A stretch of 64,000 bases of DNA from Euglena gracilis (lineage: Eukaryota; Euglenida; Euglenophyceae; Euglenales), in contig CP154956.1 of assembly GCA_039621445.1 (NCBI GenBank), positions 76,696,327-76,760,326 of the forward strand, read 5' to 3'. Both the position numbers and the translations under genes were made by a program. Positions 1 to 10,160 of the stretch are shown here, in pieces. The notes below the pieces were generated by a model, which was given only the letters and a program-made list of their open reading frames with translations, was not told the DNA's origin and did not search any database. The first letter of the stretch is position 1, and each line of letters starts with the position of its first letter.

Positions 1-893
1 GGTTTCAACCCCTCCCTGCTCAGCTGAACCAGTGAGAGCCAACACCCCCCCCTGGGTGTCATTTCTCACAGTTTCTGGGCCAAAAAGGGGGTTTTTGGGG
101 TGAAAAATGGCCTGTGGTTGCCTGAGTTGAAGAGACCCACCCCCCTGCCCCTTTTCCCACAGATGAGGTGGGGGGAAGACAAACCTCTCCTTCTTCAAAT
201 GATTGATTTTGTTGATCTTCCATTTCAATTGAAATTCCAAACTCAATTCTTGATTGTAATTGGATGTATTTGCCCACAACAAGTACAATGCTGTAAAAGG
301 TAAAGAGGAAAAAAGAGGAAAACCCTGTGAGAGAAAATATGATTTTGATGCCCCTGATGGGCAGTTAAATTTAGGATTGAGTGCGCTGATTCCTAAGCGC
401 TCTCAAATCCCAAATCCTTGCCCATTGCATCAAAATCAACCAACCCAGGTCAAAATCAAGGTTTCCCCCCTTGATTTTGATAAATTATGCTGAATTCCAT
501 CATTATTGAGCTTTGCAAACCCCTGCCAAAACTCCAGGAACTCAGGCGCCACTCTCTGAAAAATCTGATCCAAGCGCTTGCAAGCGCTCTCACCAAATCC
601 AACATTTTCCCTTAAAACCAAAGGAAAAATGCATAAAAAGCTTTAAATGTGCTAAATAAACCCAAAATCACCATTTGGGAATACCTAGCATCACTCAATC
701 TCTCTCCTTGCACAACCAAACCATGGGCGCCCTAGGAGAGGGAATTTTAATGGAAATGTTTAGAAAGCCTTAAAATTAGAGCAAAACCGCCCTCAAAAGG
801 CCTTCTAAAAGGGAAAAACTCCGCCGCCCGGCGGTCGACCTCAAAAGGTCGTCACTTGGGGTACTCCCCCAATGGACTACGACACGGTGCGCG
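1..893. other. No gene recognised; left flank of DIRS-type element A
   Basis: A moderately AT-rich stretch in which only short, unconvincing frames occur. By analogy with element B, whose leader is about 270 bases, the 5' terminal repeat of element A should lie at about 600-650. I find no sequence there complementary to A's internal region near 18000-18086, so the true 5' end of A looks lost or rearranged. Confidence 0.5.
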
Positions 894-1990
894 GTGGCGG
901 TGGAACAACTGAGCGGAGAAGCGATGGTGGCGTCCTCGACCAAACCCTACAACGAAGCATGGCTCTTCTCGCTGGCCCTTGCGTGCGAAGTCGAGATGGG
1001 ATGGTCGTTTGAGCTGTCAGACAAGCAGGCCTCGGTGGCCTTCAAGCTCTGTAAGACATGGCGCCGTGCAGCGGGGATGGAGAAGTTCCCCGCCGAAGCT
1101 GGAGAACCTGGAGGTGCTGAGATGACGTTGGACACGGCCGGTCGCGCGGCCGGACGGACGAATGAGGACGAGGCGGAAGAAGAGGAAGAGGAACCCTTGG
1201 AGTGGGAAGAGGCCCGCCAGAGCCTGCCGGCGGACCTGGAGAAGGTCTTGCTCCGCCAACAGGCGGGCACCTTGAATTTGGACATCCGTTCCCTCTTCGA
1301 AGGGCTGCCCAAATTCGAGGGGCTCGAAGAGCGACCAGAAGTGAACAACCACAGACAAGATGCAGGCTCCAAGGTGGACAAGCTGCTACGGAGCAGCCAA
1401 CAAAGAATTTTGAATTTGCTGAGAATGCATGCGTTGATTCATGAAGGGGTACAAGCTGACAAGGTGGTGCTGAGCCAGCAGTTCTTCTACTTGTTATTGG
1501 AACTGGACAGGTGGTTGGTGGAAGAACGCAAGAAGGCAAGCCTCCCCCATTCAGTGGAACTGAAGGAGCAGAAGCTGTTCAGTACCGAGGAGCTGAAAAT
1601 TCAACAAGAGGTGGAGAAGATCAACAGGACCAAAGGTCGCTTCTTCCACCCTGAAATTTTTTCCAATGCTTCCCCCTCCACCACTGGCCATTCCCAGCCT
1701 GGAATGTCATGTATTTTACTTTTCCCAGGTGGAGGATTGAAGTTCAGGAAGTATGGAAAAGGAAAAGGAGGAAGGCCAAGCTTTGGAGATGGACATGGAA
1801 AAGGAGTCTGGAAGAAAGGAGGAAAATGCAAAGGCAGAGGTCAGCCCTGCACAGATGCCTCAGCAGCCTCAGGGAAGGGGAAAACCCCAGAACCCCACCT
1901 GCTCAGCACCCACAGTGGGCTGCAGCAGGACCCAAATGGCAGGACCCACAGTGGCCTGGCCAACAACACAGGCCCAAGGGATCCCAGGTC
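894..1990 (+). pseudogene. Gag-like ORF of DIRS element A
   Basis: The frame opens with GTG at 894; the first ATG in this frame is at 924. The product begins with a helical, hydrophobic and acidic region (an EEEEEE run near residue 95), continues with a helix-rich middle that includes a leucine-rich stretch near residues 195-210, and ends in a basic glycine-lysine segment (KYGKGKGG, KKGGKCKGRG) that probably binds nucleic acid. The homologous position in element B has a different, glutamine-proline-rich sequence, so Gag evolves fast or differs by lineage. Translation has to move into the frame starting at 1753 to reach the RT, and the crossover lies somewhere between about 1850 and 2030. No zinc knuckle is visible. 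Confidence 0.55.
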
Positions 1991-2611
1991 CGTGCACACA
2001 CAGCAGTCATGCACAACCTCCCATCATTCCAGTGGAGGACAGGGTGCTTCTGGCGGAAGTGGCCTGGGGGGACACACCCCTACCCCAGAGATTGAAGCTC
2101 TGTCTACCGTGGTGGGAAAAACATGCCAGCCCACATCATGTCAAGTTGATCAGGGAGGGGATCACCCCCCAGTGGCATCATCAACCCACCCTGTCTGTGA
2201 CAGGCAGACAGGGTTCAAATTTGGAGCAGGCCCAAAAGATTTTGGAAGATTATCAAAAATCTGGCGCTGTAAAAAAGTTGGAATCAGATGGCACAGCCCA
2301 TCTGCTTCCTTGGTTCCTCATTTCAAAAGAGGAACCCTCAGGGGAAACAAAATGGAGGTTTATTTCAGGTTGCAGGGAAATAAATGCATTCTTCCAGGTA
2401 AAAAAGTTCACCCTGGATCACATGCAAGGCATCTACCCCCTTCTCCAAAAGGGTCACTGGGGGGCAAAAATCGCTTTAAAAGATGCCTATTTTCTTGTTC
2501 CCCTGCACGACACCTTAAAGCCTTATCTAAGGCACAGGGTGGGGGACCAGGTCTGGGAGTATCAGGCAGCCCCCTTTGGGCTAAACATCATGCCCCAGGT
2601 TTTTCAGGGCC
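1753..2611 (+). pseudogene. Reverse transcriptase N-terminal half, DIRS element A
   Basis: From about 2030 the frame matches the fingers and palm of DIRS-type RT and aligns with element B: WGDTPLPQRLK, an ETKWRFISGCREIN block, then KIALKDAYF and FGLNIMPQVFQGLM. In element B the motif A equivalent is KIDLKDAYF, so the first catalytic aspartate is alanine here (GCT instead of GAT at about 2470). The frame stops making sense at 2611, where the LTR element begins. Coding resumes at 15287 with GAFEKIWHHRGIQV, exactly where the homologous element B protein continues. Upstream residues are a Pro/Gln-rich linker shared with Gag. Confidence 0.85.
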
Positions 2612-2616
2612 TCATG
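2612..2616. repeat. Target-site duplication, left copy (TCATG)
   Basis: TCATG lies immediately before the 5' LTR and again at 15282-15286 after the 3' LTR. Removing the element plus one copy rejoins the codons for GLM and GAFEK of the DIRS RT without changing the frame, which fixes both element ends. Confidence 0.9.
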
Positions 2617-3208
2617 TGTGGGCGGCGGGAGGCGGCCTGGCGCCTGCGCACTGGAATTAGCGAACATTCTGCCCCATTCCGCTACTTTTGTTTACCTGTG
2701 TACTTTCCCCCCCCAGGTTCTCTCTTCCGAAATGTTTCATTCAAAGAATCGTGCATGCTGAAGGAAGGAATTTCAAAAATTGAATCTGAATTAAAGGGAA
2801 CAATTGTCCAAGGAGTTCAAAAGTCAATCCGGAAGGTCAATCAAAAGACAAAACTTCAAATTCAAAAAAGAAAGAGCAAGCGGCGCTGGGAATCAAGGTG
2901 AAGGTGTTCTTCCGCCCCCCCGATACCCTTTTTTAAATTCAATCCAGGCTTTTACTCCCCCCCCCCCCTACTGCTTCAGAGGCACCCCCAAGGAGTTGGC
3001 CAAAAAAAACGCCCCCCCCATTTTTGAATTATTTGGCTGCCGGAACCCAGGTTCTGGCTGAATTCAGGGACCGAAAGACACAAAAAAAGGGAATTTTTGG
3101 GGCACGTGTGCCTACTTTCACCGGAGCGCCGGGTGACTGTTTTCCCCCACTCGGCCTGCCGGGGAGCCCATTCCGCGCACGGTCACCGAACCGGCGAGAG
3201 GGGAAAAC
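2617..3208 (+). repeat. 5' LTR
   Basis: It begins TGTGGGCGGCGGGAGG and ends GAGAGGGGAAAAC. It is nearly identical to 14692-15281, differing by scattered substitutions and changes in C, T and A run lengths. It starts with the usual TG but ends in AC instead of CA. The boundary is set by three independent signs: the target duplication, the primer-binding site starting at 3209, and the end of similarity between the two LTRs. Confidence 0.92.
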
Positions 3209-3220
3209 TGGTAGCAGAGG
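3209..3220 (+). promoter_or_regulatory. Primer-binding site for initiator Met-tRNA
   Basis: TGGTAGCAGAGG directly follows the 5' LTR. This is the reverse complement of the CCUCUGCUACCA 3' end of conserved eukaryotic initiator methionine tRNA, so minus-strand synthesis would be primed by tRNA-iMet. Confidence 0.85.
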
Positions 3221-3277
3221 CTTGTTCGTTCTACGTTTTCCATTGAAGGCCATTTTCTCAAGTGCCTTCTTTTTGAA

Positions 3278-5811
3278 ATGCAAAGCGTGCACACCTCCCC
3301 AGAATTTTCCACACACGAAGAGGCTACGGCCCACCGGGACACAGACAGGATGCCAACCTTTGCGGCGGACTCTGAAGTGGTAGCCCCCACCGCAAGTCTT
3401 TCCGATAGCCCTCGGGAAGCGCAAGAAAACACCCCGAAAAGATACCCCCGATCCCCTGCCCCATCCCTACTCCCATCCCCACAATCCCCGTTTCCCGCGC
3501 TCCCAGCCCCACCCCAACTCCCACTCATCCCCCTCCAATCCGAGTCCCTAGTCGATAGCCCTCGAGACTCATCCCAAGTCCCCCTCCTGTTCCCGAAATC
3601 AGCCCAGCCCCAGAGCTGGGACCCGACCCCCTGGCTACCACCCGGGGCTCCACCCTCTCAGCTTTTCCCCGGGACCCCACCCTTCCCCCAGCTGATCCCT
3701 TCCCTGCCCTTCCCGTCCCGTTCCCGTCCGAGGTGCCCCACCTGTGGGGCGTCCCGGAGCTGCAGAGTGAGCGGGCTTTCGCTGGCCTGCCGGTGCCCGT
3801 GCCCAGCCCCGGGCCACCGAGGAGCCATGATGAGGGCATGCGGGCCATCACATATCACCCCGCCCACGAGCTGGGCCCCGGCGAGTCCGAGGGCCGAGAC
3901 GGGATCCCCGTCCCCGTGGCTGGCCTGATCCCATCTGTGCATCCGTCCCTGCAGTCTGCTCTGCCACCTGTACCGGTGGCAGGGCCCTCGCCGTCGCAGA
4001 TGGCGTCGTCGTCCAGCCAAGCAGCCATCGCCGCACCGGTGGGAGTGCCGCCTCCCTACCGGTCCCCCAGCGAACACCCGAGCACCAACGCCGTGCACCC
4101 GCGCTTCCGCACCCCCCCATCCTCGGTCCGGCCGCACAAGGTGCCGCGGCTGGGCCTCTCCGATGACGAAGGGGATGATGAGGGTGAAGGAGAAGGAGAA
4201 GGTGATCAACAACGCCGGGGAGAAGGTCCTCGTGATGACGACGAGGAGTGGCTGGCGGGCGCAGACCAGAGCGAGATGTACGACACCGAGGAGAAGCCGG
4301 ACGAGACCATGCAGGGCCCCCCCGAGTGGGAGGCTGCATACGCTGCGTTGCAGACGCGGATGGACCGCCTCTGCAACACCGTCGACTTCATCGGCACCAA
4401 GGCGAAGGAGATGTGGGACAGCTGGGCGGCCGTGCAAATGGCCGCCGCCGTGAAGGACAAGGTGGACGAGCAAGGAGTGGCGGTACAAGAGCTGAAGAAA
4501 AGGATGGCGGCCCAAGAAGGGGCCCACGTGGACCTGATGGAGAACGTGGTGAAGGTGAGGGACGACATCGTCAGACTACATCAAGGAATATCACAACTCC
4601 ACAAGCTCATGCCCATGGTGGCCACAGCGGAGGAGCGGATGACAAGAGTGGAGAAGTACACCCACGACGCGCTCGGAGACTTCAGCGAATGCCCGCCAAG
4701 GCTCCGCCACCCCCGACCGAGCAGCAGCCGGTGCCGGTGGCCCGGCAGCAACCAGTGCCAGAGGTGATAACGGTCCAGATGGAGAAGGCCATGCAGGAGG
4801 AGTCCGTGGTGCAGGAGAAGCCGTCGTCCACCCTCCGACCAGCTCTCCGGCTGGTCCGGAAGCAGGCCGCGGCGGGAGGGGGCGGGGTGCCGTCCCTCTC
4901 CATCGCCCGCCTGACCACACCGTCCGCCGTCCCCGTCGCCAGCGCGTCCGCGGTGCGAGAGGTCCACATCGCCCCGGTGCAGGCCCAGCCAGCGACCCTG
5001 CACTTCCTCCCGGCGCCGCTGGTGGACTCCGTCATCGGCCTCCACCCGGGCCGGTTCTCCGGGCATCCGGAGGACAGTGGCGGAGGCGGTGGCTCCTGTT
5101 CCTTCGGGAACTCGAGCAGGCGTGGCCGTCCATCACGCCAGCTCAGCGCCTCGCCATGTTCCGCGCGGCTTTGGACGAGGCCACGGTGCTGATGCTGGAC
5201 GAGGAGATCGAGACCAAAGGAGAGGTGGAATATGCCGTGCTGTTCGCGGAGGTGGACCTGGCGAACGGCGGCGAGGACAGGAGGTCCTGCGGCGGCGAAT
5301 GAGGAAGCTGAAGCTGGTGACGAGCGGGAAGCTGACCGAGAAGTCCTGGAGGGTGTACTACGCGCAGATGGCGTCCATGGCGAGGCAGGTGGGCATGGAG
5401 GAGGAGGAGCTGGGGAAGCTCCTCGTGGAGGCCATGCCCCTCCACCCCTGGCGCCGGAAGGTGGCGCAGAAGGAGGACAAGCGGGTGGACCACCGGTCCA
5501 TCGTGCTGGAGGGCCTACCGATGGACACGACGGTGGAGGAGGTGAAGGAGATGATCAAGCAAGAGACCACGGTGGCCCCCGCCTCGGTGCGGAAGGCGGG
5601 GCGCCGCTTCGTGGTGGTGCCAGTGGGCGACGAGCACCGCACCCTGGTGAAGGCCGTGTACGACCGCCAGCGGCTCGAGGGCGGCAGCATCGTCACGGTG
5701 ACGGCCGACTCGTGCGACCTACCGGCGAAGGACATCCACAACCTCATGGTGAGATGGCTGCGGATGGAGGCGAAGATGGCTCCCGAGAAGGAGAAGGAGA
5801 TCCCGGAGTAG
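3278..5811 (+). pseudogene. gag of the LTR element, broken into several frames
   Basis: Coding sense moves through at least five frame segments: 3278-3710 (Pro/Ser-rich), about 3733-4670, about 4670-5075, about 5090-5285, and 5288-5811. The 3733-4670 segment includes an acidic DDEGDDEGEGEGEGD run and a long helical part (AVQMAAAVKDKVDEQ, MENVVKVRDDIVRLHQ). The fourth segment contains LRELEQAWPSITPAQRLAMF and the fifth MRKLKLVTSGKLTEKSWR. The last segment looks like a folded capsid-type or RNA-binding domain and ends at TAG (5809-5811), followed by CGG in the same frame as the next block. Each break is a small indel in GC-rich runs, so mutation or sequencing error are both possible. I infer Gag from position; no family motif is diagnostic. 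Confidence 0.55.
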
Positions 5812-5838
5812 CGGCCGCTACCACGGTGGCAGCGGGAC

Positions 5839-6288
5839 GTGGAGGTCGACGACACCACCGAGGAGCCGTACATCCAGGAGGTGGAGAAGACGAATGTGCC
5901 GCCGAAGAAGGAGAAGCAAGCGCAGCAACCACGCCCGCCGACGCCGCCGGTGCCCGCGCCCCAAGGCAAGGGACAAGGCCAAGGGGGACGTGGGTACCCG
6001 GAGCAGTGGTCATCGAGCCCATGGACGAGTGAAGAAGGAAAAGGAAAGGGTGGATACCAAGCCGAGCAGTGGTCATCGAGTGCATGGCAAGGAAATGAAG
6101 GAAAACGAAAAGGTGGTGGGTACCAAGGCGAGCAGTGGACATCGAATGCCCCAAGACAAGATGAAGGCAAAGGAAAAGGCAAGGCGAAGGGTCTAGCCAA
6201 AGGAGATCAAGGAAAAGGAAAGTCCAAGGGCAAAGGCAAGGACAGCAAGAGCAACGTCTCGGCCGTCCAGGAGCAGTATCATGAGTGA
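5839..6288 (+). CDS. Gag C-terminal Gly/Lys-rich nucleocapsid-like repeats
   Basis: In the same frame as 5288-5811, after the in-frame TAG at 5809, the protein carries three imperfect repeats of about 20 residues, each with EQWSS or EQWTS, a following tryptophan or proline, and an EGKGKGG-type basic cluster. It then ends in a dense GKGK/KGKSKGKGK tail. No CCHC zinc knuckle is seen, so the lysine-rich repeats probably take the nucleic-acid-binding role. The block stops at TGA (6286-6288), followed by CGG, and the same frame stays open beyond it into the Pro/Ala/Ser-rich linker that leads to the methyltransferase. Confidence 0.55.
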   Translation: MEVDDTTEEPYIQEVEKTNVPPKKEKQAQQPRPPTPPVPAPQGKGQGQGGRGYPEQWSSSPWTSEEGKGKGGYQAEQWSSSAWQGNEGKRKGGGYQGEQWTSNAPRQDEGKGKGKAKGLAKGDQGKGKSKGKGKDSKSNVSAVQEQYHE

Positions 6289-6348
6289 CGGGGCCGCCCA
6301 GGCCCCAGGGATGGGGGTCTGGGCCGGCCGTCAAATCCCAACGACAGC

Positions 6349-7440
6349 GTGAGCGTGCGGGCAATCACCCAAGAGCCCCGCACGCCCCCCAGACCCAGCA
6401 AGCCACAAATCTCCCAAGGAGGGGAGAGACCGTGCCCTGAAGCACACGGTCAAGGCGGGGCCCATCAGATTTCGACAAACAACTACTGGTCCGTGCTACA
6501 GAAGAAGTCCCGTCGTTCCGAGCAATCGTCTGCGGCGCGACCGGTCTCGTCTGCGCAGTCCTCGCCCCCCGCCAAGCCAGCAGCGTCCGTGCAATCGTCT
6601 ACGCAGCATCGTGCCACCGCGACGCCCCCAGCCCGGCAGCAGCAGACTCGAGCACCGCGCCAGACCGCACCAAGCCGGACGACGCTGCCCCCGCCATCAG
6701 CAGCGCCGTCAGCGGCACCGCGTTCCGCGCCCGCAGCAACCAGCGCCCCGCTCCCCCCGCAGAGCGCACCGTCCTCCCGGGCGGCACCGAAGCCGGCCGC
6801 ATCGTCACCGACAACCTCGACGCCAAAGAGGTGGGCACTGGACCTGTTCTCCTGAACGGGTTCGGTGAAGCGGGCGCTGGAGAAGTTCGGCTACTCCGTC
6901 GTCTCGGTGGACGCCGACCCGCGGTGGAAGGCGGACAAGACGGTGGACGTGCGGCGCTGGCGGTACTGGGAGGAGTACTGGCCCGGCGACTTCGAGTTGG
7001 TCGCCGCCTCGCCGCCGTGCACCGAGTACTCCAGCGCGATGACGACCAGGAGGCGGCGGCTGCGGAAGGCCGACTTCCTGGTCCGCAAGACGAAGGAGAT
7101 CATCGCCTACCTGCGGCCGTCCCTGTGGTGGCTGGAGAATCCCCGCTATGGGAAACTCCGCCACCGCAAGGTCGTGGAGGACATGCAGTACGTCGATGTG
7201 GACTACTGCATGTTCGAGGCGTGGGGCTATCGCAAGCCCACACGCTTCTGGATCGCGAACTCCATGGCCCCCATGCAGGACATCGTGTGCGACGGCCAGT
7301 GCGAGAACATCGTGGAGGAGCAAGATGGACGACGACATCATCGGCGGCAGCTGGGTGGGGCATCCCAGCAGCGCGGCACCCGAGAGCGGGCGTATCACAT
7401 TCCCGAAGGTGTCGTCCGATACCTGTGCGAGCGCACCCCA
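6349..7440 (+). pseudogene. C5 cytosine-specific DNA methyltransferase-like domain of Pol
   Basis: A Ser/Pro/Ala-rich linker (6349-6830) runs into ALDLFS, then TGA (6853-6855), then TGSVKRALEKFGY in the same frame. This is motif I of C5 methyltransferases (DLFSGTGS type) with the first glycine codon replaced by a stop. Downstream are VVSVDADP (motif II-like), AASPPCTEYSSA with the catalytic Pro-Cys of motif IV (7012-7020), WWLENPRYGKLR with the ENP of motif VI (7135-7143), GYRKPTRFW (motif VIII-like) and YHIPEGVVRYLC (motif X-like). The domain is short, about 200 residues, with no obvious target-recognition region, like compact phage or bacterial-type enzymes. It would use S-adenosylmethionine to methylate cytosine. 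Other catalytic residues look intact, and the TGA is the only visible defect. Confidence 0.8.
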
Positions 7441-7689
7441 CCAACCCGCCAAGCAGCCGTGCCGCCCAGCGCGATACCGCCGTCGCCGGCACCCGCACCC
7501 GCGTCCGCCACCGCTCCGCCAACCCGGACGGCGCTGCCCCCGCAAGCAGCGGCGCTGTCCCAAGCCCCGCGCCAACGACCGCCATCGTGCACCTGCCAAG
7601 CATCGTGCGCCCCCGCCGAGCCGCACAACGATCCACCCGCCGAGCCCGTCACCACCGCCGCCGACGAGCCCCACCCCCCGCGGAAAGTC

Positions 7690-8160
7690 AACAAGGTCAC
7701 CGTCCGTCCGTGGCAGTACCGCCCCAGCCGGCCCTTCCAGGTGGGCCGCATGGAGAGGCGCGGCAGCAGCTACCAGCTGATGCTGGATGTGGTCATCGAG
7801 ATCGACAGCCGGGAGGAGAAGGCGAAGGCCCTCATCGACACGGGGGCGCAGACATCGCTGATCCGTCGGGACTTGTTCCCGAGCGGATGTTTCCGCCGCA
7901 GCGAGCGGCCGCTGCTGCTGCGGACCGTGAACGGCGACCTGCTGGCAGGTGGCAGCAACGAGGCGGACGTCCTCCTGGTGTTCAACGCGAGGAGTGAAGG
8001 AGAGAGGAGTGGAGGAGTGAAGAGGTGGCACATCCAGATCACCGTCCATGACGGTGATATAGGGTGTGACCTGATTCTGGGTTACCCCTGGCTGAAGGAG
8101 CACAGGCTGGATGTGCAACCCTGGCGGGATGCGCTCCAGCTCCACGACGACCCCCGATGG
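7690..8160 (+). CDS. Retropepsin-like aspartic protease domain of Pol
   Basis: In the same reading frame as the methyltransferase. The active-site motif ALIDTGAQTSLI (DTG at 7837-7845) is followed by a flap-like region and the C-terminal DLILGYPWLKEH signature near 8068-8100 that is typical of Ty3/gypsy proteases. It would cleave the Gag-Pol polyprotein. A Pro/Ala-rich spacer (about 7430-7690) separates it from the methyltransferase. The catalytic residues are intact. Confidence 0.85.
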
Positions 8161-8439
8161 GTCATCGCCGGCACCGAAGCAAGCGAGATCGCAGCGCTAA
8201 GCACACGCACCCACGCGACCGTCCGAGCCCGCAGCCCATTGCCGTTGCCCCGCACGCCGTCCGAAGTGGAGGAGGAGATGGAGGCCGAGGTGAGGAAGGT
8301 GAGGCTCACCGTCGGGGTCAACGGCCCCGACGGAGACGAGGAGGACGAGGCCCTGGACGCCGAGGAGGAGGCAATGGTGGCCAAGGTGCTGATCGACGCC
8401 GCCAAGGAGGCGAAGGAAGTCCGTGGGGTGTTTACAGCC

Positions 8440-9240
8440 GAGGCGGAGGAGCAGCATCCGCTGGCCGTCCAGCTGCGCACCGAGATGCTCAAGGTGTTCG
8501 AGGGCCGCGTCTTCCGCGACCGCGTCCACCCCGATCCGCCGCCCCGAGGCCAGCACGGGATGGCGGTGCTGCGCCTCAAGCCAAACGCCCAGCCGGTGGT
8601 GGGGAGGGTGATCAACCTGAAGGGCGAGCGGCTGGAGGCGCTGCGGGAGATGGAGGAGGAGTGCCGCCGCGACCAGAAGGTGGAGCCGGGCCGCGGCCCG
8701 TGGCGGGCGGCGGCTTTCCCGATTCGGAAGAAGAACGGGAGGAGGAGGTTGGTGTGTGACTACGCGGTGACGAACCTGCAGATCATGGCGGACAGCTACC
8801 CCTTGCCCTTGACGGAGGAGATCGTGGCGAAGCAGGCGAAGTGTACCCTCTTCAGCACCATCGACTTGCGGGACGCGTTCCACCAGGTGGCCTTGGCGGA
8901 GGAGAGCCGACCGGTGACGAACGTCCAGCTGCCGGGTGGGCTGTGGCAGTGGCGTGTGGTTCCGCAGGGGATCAACGTCGGGCCCGCCCTCCTGCAGCGG
9001 GACATCGACGCCACCTGCGCGGCGGTGAAGGCGCACTCCCGCCCGTACTTCGACGACATCATCGTCAGTACGCGGCAGGGAGCGGAGGAGACGGACGAGG
9101 AGTTCTACCAGAAGCATGCCCGAGACGTCCGTGAGACGTTGCTGGCCTTGGAGAAGGACAGGTGGGTCAGCGACAGCCGCAAGGTCAAGCTCTTCATGAG
9201 GCAGGTCGAGTTCGTGGGGCGCTCTCCTGGGGCACGGCAG
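8440..9240 (+). CDS. Reverse transcriptase domain of the LTR element
   Basis: Recognisable blocks in order: AAFPIRKKNGRRRLVCDY, motif A FSTIDLRDAFHQV (catalytic Asp at about 8863), WRVVPQGINVGPALLQR, and motif C YFDDIIV (9046-9060), an FDD-type active site. In Ty3/gypsy elements YVDD or FLDD variants are usual, so FDD is a conservative variant. Both motif C aspartates and the motif A aspartate are present. The frame breaks at about 9220 after VEFVG, and the protein continues in the frame beginning near 9272. Confidence 0.88.
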
Positions 9241-9244
9241 GAGG

Positions 9245-10160
9245 GCGCCTGCCCCAGGCAAACTGTCGGCGGTGCAGCACTGGCAGCTGCCGCCGACGGT
9301 CAGCAGTCTCCGCGCGTTTCTCGGCGTCTGCAATTACTATGCGGGCTACGTGAGACTCTACGCGGAGCTGGCGGCGCCGTTGCAGGAGAAGCTGAAGTTG
9401 CCGAGGGAGCTGACCAAGGCGGGATCCAAGCACCCAGTGGTGTGGATGGAGCAGGAGAAGGAGACGTTCGACAAGCTGAAGAAGGCCCTCGTCGCCGACC
9501 TGGAGCTGTACCACATCGATCCAGCCAAGCCGTTCGACCTGCGCACCGACGCGTCGGATTACGCCATCGGAGCGGTGCTGGAGCAGTTCCCGAAACATCG
9601 ACGGCGTGCCGCGGGTGGAGGACCTGCGGCCGGGGGCCTCCGTCCCGGTGGCCTTCATGTCCCGGAAGCTCACCGAGGGGCAGCGCCTTCGGTGGGATGT
9701 CCGGGACAAGGAGACGTATGCCGTGGTGGCCGCCCTGGACAAGTGGGCGGGCTTCCTGCTGGACAACGAGATCCTCGTCCTGACCGACCACCGCAGCCTG
9801 GAGTCGAGGTACAAGGAGTACGTCGCCGGAGTGGGCCCGCAGGGGAGGCGGGCCAGATGGCATGCGAAGCTCAACGAGTTCCGCATCACCGTGGTGCACG
9901 TCCCCGGCGAGACCAACGTGGTGGGCGATGCCATGTCTCGCTGGGCCTACCCGGCCTCACAAGGCTGGCGCGACACCTCGTGGCACGGCACCGAGGCCGA
10001 CACGAAGGGGATGAAGGCCCACATCCTGGAGGAGAAGCTGCGCCAGAAGTCCACCCCGAAGGCGGTGCATCCCGAGGACGAGGAGACCAAGGCGGAACAG
10101 GTGGAGAGGTCAACCCTGAAGGAGGGGAGAGAGCTGGCCGTCATCCAGCTGATCCTGCTC
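9245..10160 (+). pseudogene. RT connection and RNase H domain of the LTR element
   Basis: The first part (about 9245-9595) reads LPPTVSSLRAFLGVCNYY, the usual RT thumb-to-RNase H connection, then FDLRTDASDYAIGAVLEQ with the first RNase H aspartate. A second frameshift at about 9590 moves into VPVAFMSRKLTEGQR, DKETYAVVAALDKW (Glu), LTDHRSLE (Asp) and PGETNVVGDAMSR (last Asp). All four carboxylates are visible once both frames are followed. A lysine/glutamate-rich tail follows to about 10160. RNase H degrades the RNA of the RNA-DNA hybrid during reverse transcription. Confidence 0.82.

Noticed and set aside
6286-6855. Variant genetic code with TGA as sense
   Set aside because: LINE ORF1 ends in TGA at a sensible place next to ORF2, and other frames treat TGA as a stop; only readthrough or mutation remains.
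6832-7440. Bacterial or phage contamination, because of the Dcm-like methyltransferase
   Set aside because: The domain is in frame with a retroviral-type protease, RT and integrase and lies within LTRs, a tRNA primer site and a target duplication.
6805-9934. Several long - strand frames opposite Pol
   Set aside because: They have no motifs and sit opposite a frame with clear methyltransferase, protease and RT motifs; high GC explains them.
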